Source: DASZFV01 sp036494575 (lineage in GTDB: Bacteria > Myxococcota_A > Polyangia > Fen-1088). Taken from it: 64,000 nucleotides of DNA. Below are positions 59,856 to 64,000 of this stretch, one piece after another (within the stretch, counting starts at the first letter, position 1; each line of letters begins with the position of its first letter). The notes beneath the pieces were generated by a model. That model was not told where the DNA came from, ran no database searches, and worked only from the letters and a program-made list of their open reading frames with translations. The DNA is taken from contig DASXOE010000080.1 in the NCBI GenBank assembly GCA_036494575.1, forward strand, positions 7,634 to 71,633, given 5' to 3'. The translations under genes and the position numbers were made by a program.

Positions 59856-61199
59856 TCAGAGCCCCGGCGCCGGCCCCGGGCAGTACTTCGCGCTTCCGAA
59901 GACGGTGTCCTGGCTGTCCGTCAGCGCGTTGTAAACCGAGAGCAGGATCTGCGGCGCCTGGACCTTCATCCCCGTGTAGTCGAGGTAGCGACCCATCTTG
60001 AGGGCACCGCCGGCGCCGCCGGCGAGCACGTAGGGGGCGGGGCTGGAGACGTGCGCCGACCCATTTCCGAGCTCGTTCCACCAAAAGATGAGGGTGTTGT
60101 CCAGCATCGACCCACCGCCGACGTCGGTGTGCTTGTCGAGCGCGCTCATGACGTATGCGAGCTGCGTGCTGAACCAGGTGTTGATCTCCGTCATCTCCTT
60201 CAGGGCGCTGGCGTGGGCCAGATTGTGGTGCGTGTTCGTGTGGCCGAGCCAGCTGAACGTCACCCCACCGGAGCCCATGGCGAACCAGAAGAAGTTGGCC
60301 ACGCGCGTGAGATCACACGCCAGCGCCAGGACCATCATGTCCAGGTTCACCGTGCCCCATGCCGGGATGTTCGAGTTCGCCACGTTGAAGTTGGCCGCTG
60401 GGCGCGTCGGGACCGTGCACGTCACCTGTGGTTGCACCGTGAGCAACTGGGTCTCGACCGAGCGGATCGACGTCATGTGCTGATCGAGGCGCGCCTTGTC
60501 CGCGGTTCCGACGCGCGCCTCCAGCGTCTTGAAGCGATCGGCGACCATGTCCAGGATGCTCTTCCGGAGCATGCGCAGGTTGTCGGCAGCCATCGTGTTT
60601 TGCGGCATGCCGGTGGGCGACTTTCCGTTCATGAACAGATAGTCGAACAGCGCCGATGGTTGCGAGATCGGCGGGATGAGCTGGGTCGCGCCCCGCCACG
60701 AACCGATCGCCTGCAAGGCATTCCCGTTGCCGCTGCCCGCGGGGACGACACCCGTCGGCAGGAGCGCCACCGGGGTGGTGCCGGCGATCTTGTCGGAGAC
60801 GAGCTGGTCGAGCGAAGGTGTGCTCGGGCGCATCGTGTTGAAGCTCTGGGGATCGACGAACGGCGAGCCGCTGAGCATCGAGCAAAACGAGCCTTGGTGC
60901 CCGCCGTACGCGGGATCATTGCCCGCGTCGTTTTTCACTCCGTTGAAGAGGATGAGCTTGCTCTGGTACGGCAAGAGCGGTTGGTGAGCCGTGTTGAGCG
61001 TGAAGTTCGTCTGGGTGCCGGTGGGGTACCAATACTGCGGCATTTGACCGTTCGCCGTGTACCAGGTGATGAGCCGCTTTGGGCTGGCGGCCGCCGCGGC
61101 CCGTGCCCGACTCGGCCGCATCGCATCGAGGAACGGTAAGCCGATCGCTATGCCGCCGGCGCCGCGGATGACTGCCCGTCGCGAGATCGTCTTGAACAT
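59856..61199 (-). CDS. DUF1552 protein, Tat-exported (second copy)
   Basis: A 447-aa DUF1552 protein with a twin-arginine leader (ISRRAVIRGAGG then a hydrophobic stretch). It shares many blocks with the copy at 9455-10828, such as NGQMPQYWYPTG, MLDNTLIFWWNELGNG, YVLAGGAGGALKMGR and ALACDLTRV. AAGGAGGG lies six bases before ATG 61199. The ATG shares one base with the stop of the DUF1592 gene (TGATG), so the two are coupled. The family has no known activity. Confidence 0.87.
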   Translation of the reverse strand: MFKTISRRAVIRGAGGIAIGLPFLDAMRPSRARAAAAASPKRLITWYTANGQMPQYWYPTGTQTNFTLNTAHQPLLPYQSKLILFNGVKNDAGNDPAYGGHQGSFCSMLSGSPFVDPQSFNTMRPSTPSLDQLVSDKIAGTTPVALLPTGVVPAGSGNGNALQAIGSWRGATQLIPPISQPSALFDYLFMNGKSPTGMPQNTMAADNLRMLRKSILDMVADRFKTLEARVGTADKARLDQHMTSIRSVETQLLTVQPQVTCTVPTRPAANFNVANSNIPAWGTVNLDMMVLALACDLTRVANFFWFAMGSGGVTFSWLGHTNTHHNLAHASALKEMTEINTWFSTQLAYVMSALDKHTDVGGGSMLDNTLIFWWNELGNGSAHVSSPAPYVLAGGAGGALKMGRYLDYTGMKVQAPQILLSVYNALTDSQDTVFGSAKYCPGPAPGL

Positions 61200-62947
61200 C
61201 ACATCCCTCCTTGGGGAACCTTGCGGTACATGAACGGCGCCGTCTGCGAGACAGTCTTTACCAACGCGAGCACTCCCCCTTGTTTCAAGGCATCGTGCAG
61301 CTGAGTCACCGCGCACGTATCGCCGGAGGTGCTCCCGGAGTCGCGGCCGAAAGAAAAGCGAAACCACTGCGTCGCGGCGCACGTCAGCACCGAGTCGCTG
61401 TTGCCCAGCTTGGCGCCCAAATCCACCGGTCCGTTGAAGGTGCCGGCCACGTCGGTTCCGACGATCATCCCCGAGGTGTCGATGGGCTGCCCGTTGTCGG
61501 TGGTCTGCACGGCGCCGGACGCGTCGAAACCTTCGAAGCCGTACCCGATCTGGTCCATGATCAAGTGACAGGCCGCGCACGTCGAGTCGGTCGCATGGTT
61601 GAGCATCGCCTGACGCCGCGTCTGATTCGGTTTGGCGACGGGTGGAATGGGGTTGGCGTTCGGCGGCGGCGGCGGGAGCGTCTGACAGAGCAGCGCCTCC
61701 CGGACGAACTTGCCGCGCTTGGTGGGCGACGTGTAGTCCCCGCTGGCATAGGCGGCCATGAGCCCGCCCGAGGTCAGGATGCCGGCCGCGGGGCGCGCGC
61801 CCAGCGTGGCCTGATCGACCTTCGTGAAGGTCGCCGTCTGCCCGGTCACGCCGTAGAACTTCCCGAGGACGTCGTTCAGGTACGTATACGGCGCCGTGAA
61901 GAGCCCGGAGACCTTCCCGTCGCCCTGGAAGACGACGTCGTTGACCAACGAGCGAATCTCCTGCTGCATGGCCGTCGCGACCGCGGGCGTGAACTTCGGG
62001 TACGCCTTCATGTCCTTTTCGAGCGTGTTGATCCCGGACACCTGCAGCCACTGGTCGTGAAAGCGCATGACCATCTCCTGCGCCCGCGGCTGACCGAGCA
62101 TCCGCGTCACCTGCGCCGAGACGTCTGCAGCCGTCTGCAGCTTGCCCGCCTGCGCGGCGGCGAGGAGCGCGTCATCGGGGCCGCTGTTCCAAAGCAAGTA
62201 GGACAGGCGGGTCGCCGCATCCCAACCGTCCAGCGGGATCAGCGTCTTGCCGGCGACGGCCGGGCTCATCTCGAAGCGGTACAAGAACTCCGGCATCTGG
62301 AGCACGGCCGTGATCACCGCCTGGATGCCCGAGTTGAAGCTGCCGCCCGTGGTGCGGCCGACCTGCCAAATTGACATCAGCGCCGTCGACTGGTCGGTGT
62401 CGACGGGGCGGCGAAACGCTTTGGTCCCGAACGACGTGATGAACGTCTGGGCGCATGGTTGCTCACCGGCGGCCGCGGGGTCGCACGTCAGAACCCGCGA
62501 CAAACGATTCGCCACGGTGTCGGCAGCGATCGCCTCGGCTGCGGTCACGTACTCACTCGCGAGCTCGGGCGGCGTCTCCTGGGCGCCCGCGTTGTTGAGA
62601 AACGGGTTGTCTTCCGTCGTTGTCTCGACGGGGAAGTTCAGATTGAGGCTCGAGACGTCGCCCAGAAGATCCGAGACGGTGTTCAAGTACTCCGCGTTCG
62701 TGAGACGCCGAAGAGGCGTCTCATCCACGTCGGTCACGTGGGCGCCGCAGGTGAGCGCCGAGGTGGTCACGGACGTTCCGCCGTTTCCGGTTCCGGGTCC
62801 GGGTCCGCCGCCGGCGGTGCCGCTGCTGGACTGGCCGCCAGGCCCCCCAACGCCGCTGATCTGGCCCGTGCAAGCGAGCGTCAACGAAAGGCACGCGGCC
62901 GCCAAGGTCGCCGATCGCGAAATGAAAACGAGTCCACGTGAAACCAT
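61199..62947 (-). CDS. DUF1592/1588/1585 lipoprotein with one c-type heme motif (second copy)
   Basis: A 582-aa protein of the DUF1587-DUF1592-DUF1588-DUF1585 architecture. The lipoprotein signal ends LTLAC, and the mature N-terminus CTGQISGVGG closely matches CTGQVGGVGG of the first copy. DUF1587 is marked by LTNAEYLNTVSDLLG. The heme motif is CAACH at about 457-461. AGGAGG lies seven bases before ATG 62947, which fixes the start; the frame to 63172 has no support. It is coupled to the DUF1552 gene downstream. The pair is likely an exported redox module of unknown substrate. Confidence 0.87.
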   Translation of the reverse strand: MVSRGLVFISRSATLAAACLSLTLACTGQISGVGGPGGQSSSGTAGGGPGPGTGNGGTSVTTSALTCGAHVTDVDETPLRRLTNAEYLNTVSDLLGDVSSLNLNFPVETTTEDNPFLNNAGAQETPPELASEYVTAAEAIAADTVANRLSRVLTCDPAAAGEQPCAQTFITSFGTKAFRRPVDTDQSTALMSIWQVGRTTGGSFNSGIQAVITAVLQMPEFLYRFEMSPAVAGKTLIPLDGWDAATRLSYLLWNSGPDDALLAAAQAGKLQTAADVSAQVTRMLGQPRAQEMVMRFHDQWLQVSGINTLEKDMKAYPKFTPAVATAMQQEIRSLVNDVVFQGDGKVSGLFTAPYTYLNDVLGKFYGVTGQTATFTKVDQATLGARPAAGILTSGGLMAAYASGDYTSPTKRGKFVREALLCQTLPPPPPNANPIPPVAKPNQTRRQAMLNHATDSTCAACHLIMDQIGYGFEGFDASGAVQTTDNGQPIDTSGMIVGTDVAGTFNGPVDLGAKLGNSDSVLTCAATQWFRFSFGRDSGSTSGDTCAVTQLHDALKQGGVLALVKTVSQTAPFMYRKVPQGGM

Positions 62948-63257
62948 GGGAGACCTCCTGGCGCGGAGCGACGTGGGCCGCAATGATTTGCGTGCGCAAG
63001 CCTCTGCCTTGATCGGTGCGTATTCGAAGTTGCCGACGGGTGGAGACATTTCTAAATAGCCGAGAGGACATCTGGACCGCGTCACGGGGCTGACTGCCGC
63101 GCCCCGCCATGCTCGTGGTCTCTGAACGTAAATGACCTTGGGTGACGGATACGGGTCAGCGATTGTCGGCACCCGCGTGCGGATTGGCCGCGCTGCGCCG
63201 ACGCATCATCGGCTTTTTGGCCCCGTCTATTGCGCACGCGCCGCACATGCTTTAGGT
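62948..63257. other. Divergent intergenic region
   Basis: These 310 bases separate the DUF1592 gene and the FGE-like gene. I see the Shine-Dalgarno sequence of the former and no convincing promoter box or small gene. Confidence 0.5.
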
Positions 63258-64000
63258 GTGGCTGTGGGCGCTACACGTCGAGGCTTCCTCTCGAATCGCT
63301 CGTGCCGGTCTTGGTTGGAATTCGCCGCTCTCGTGGTCGCCACGGGTGTCTGCGTGGCCTGTTCGACCTCGAACGGAGGACCGGCATTGCCTGATGCGTC
63401 GATGGCCGACGCCACGGGCGACCAAGGGATCGCGGAGAAGTCTGAAGGCCCTTCGGAGGCTGGGGCCGACGCTGGCGGTGACAGCGACGACGTGGCGAGA
63501 CGTTTGGCAATGGCGAGTTGTCAGACGAGCGGTCTCGGATTGACCAACTGCGGAGCAACGAGCGAAAACTGTTGCACGAGCTTGGAGGTCACCGGCGGAA
63601 CGTACGACCGGACGTACGGGACCTCGGATGACGGTGGAACGGGCGACGCCGATCCCGCCACCGTGAGCGGCTTCAGGCTCGACAAATACCTGGTGACGGT
63701 GGGCCGCTTCCGTCAGTTCGTGAGTGCGTGGAGCGACGGCAATGGCTACACGCCCCCGGCGGGCTCTGGCAAGCACACGCACCTGAACGGCGGCAACGGC
63801 TTGAACGCCACGGAAGGGGGCTTCGAGCCCGGCTGGGTGACCGGGGACGACGCCAACATCGCTCCGACCGACGACAACCTGGCCTGCGATCCCATCTTCG
63901 TGACGTGGACGGACACCGCGGCCAGCCAGGAGAACCTTCCGATCAACTGTGTGAATTGGTACGAGGCTTACGCGTTCTGCATCTGGGACGGCGGGTTTCT
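63258..64000 (+). CDS. Formylglycine-generating-enzyme-like lipoprotein (partial, runs off window)
   Basis: From GTG 63258 an open frame runs to the window end (247 codons). It has a signal with a lipoprotein-type end (VCVAC), an Asp/Gly/Ala-rich linker, then CGATSENCCTSLEV and the start of an FGE-sulfatase domain: GGTYDRTYG, SGFRLDKYLVTVGRFRQFV, LPINCVNWYEAYAFC. These are hallmark blocks of SUMF1-like proteins. Most bacterial secreted members are lipoproteins of unknown role and not true sulfatase-activating enzymes. The catalytic Cys lies in the missing part. The start codon is uncertain; no ribosome site is clear. Confidence 0.8.
   Translation, partial: MAVGATRRGFLSNRSCRSWLEFAALVVATGVCVACSTSNGGPALPDASMADATGDQGIAEKSEGPSEAGADAGGDSDDVARRLAMASCQTSGLGLTNCGATSENCCTSLEVTGGTYDRTYGTSDDGGTGDADPATVSGFRLDKYLVTVGRFRQFVSAWSDGNGYTPPAGSGKHTHLNGGNGLNATEGGFEPGWVTGDDANIAPTDDNLACDPIFVTWTDTAASQENLPINCVNWYEAYAFCIWDGGF

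Noticed and set aside
63215..63240. Possible sigma-54 site (TTGGCCCC...TTGCGC) before the FGE-like gene
   Set aside because: The GG and GC elements are separated by 11 bases instead of 10, and the -24 element lacks the A/C pattern.

Overview
The window is very G+C-rich chromosomal DNA, most probably from a myxobacterium of the Polyangia type (Myxococcota). This placement is inference from family content: lipoproteins with long Gly/Ser/Ala collagen-like linkers behind the lipobox Cys, tails that resemble MYXO-CTERM sorting signals (7245-8381, 25529-26800), two DUF1592/DUF1552 gene pairs, MopE-like Asp/Cys metal-binding motifs, a small TIGR04563-like protein, and many orphan two-component proteins. 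A primary sigma factor gene (rpoD) marks the chromosome. I saw no rRNA, tRNA, CRISPR array, phage or insertion sequence.

Layout. 1-3640: L-fucose/L-fuconate catabolism (L-fuconate dehydratase, porin, SDR dehydrogenase). 3748-5038: two orphan response regulators. 5138-12651: secreted and lipoprotein genes (VWA protein, two jelly-roll carbohydrate-active-like proteins, first DUF1592-DUF1552 operon). 12809-15169: a redox group (rhodanese, cNMP-glutaredoxin-thioredoxin-reductase-like fusion, UBP zinc finger). 15288-17548: coupled ergothioneine genes egtB-egtD. 17562-19380: an operon for a Lys-rich secreted peptide, a cytochrome b and a sulfite-oxidase-fold molybdoenzyme. 19496-22558: cold-shock protein with its own terminator, a DUF4230 protein and a GAF histidine kinase with a degenerate receiver. 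22900-26800: rpoD and neighbours. 26999-28596: HTTM membrane protein pair. 28604-32113: lipoproteins, an esterase and a DUF5335 protein. 32248-34071: BamA/TamA-like outer membrane protein. 34085-42654: OmpR-type two-component pair divergent from a complete RND tripartite efflux operon and a beta-propeller protein. 42743-44920: GDSL esterase with two carbohydrate-binding modules. 45235-47961: a truncated module, a small stress-type membrane operon behind a sigma-54-like site, a transglycosylase-like lipoprotein and a receiver protein. 48081-53553: a frameshifted Cys-rich gene, a DsbA-OsmC fusion, a secreted tyrosine phosphatase, and lipoprotein genes, two of which look joined by a deletion. 53578-59829: large hybrid kinase coupled to a 53-codon gene, two lectin-like lipoproteins and a methyltransferase-like protein. 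59856-62947: second DUF1592-DUF1552 operon. 63258-64000: start of a formylglycine-generating-enzyme-like lipoprotein that runs off the window.

The theme is a cell surface rich in lipoproteins, carbohydrate-active modules and redox enzymes, run by many signalling proteins. Two regulatory patterns stand out. Several genes without a Shine-Dalgarno sequence have a -10-like hexamer only 6-8 bases before the start codon, as expected for leaderless mRNAs. Two good sigma-54 (-24/-12) matches lie in intergenic DNA. No single gene cluster is clearly a new system. The best candidates for undescribed biology are the cNMP-Grx-TrxR-like fusion without its redox cysteines, the DsbA-OsmC fusion, the Lys-rich peptide/cytochrome b/molybdoenzyme operon, and the 53-aa protein coupled to the hybrid kinase.
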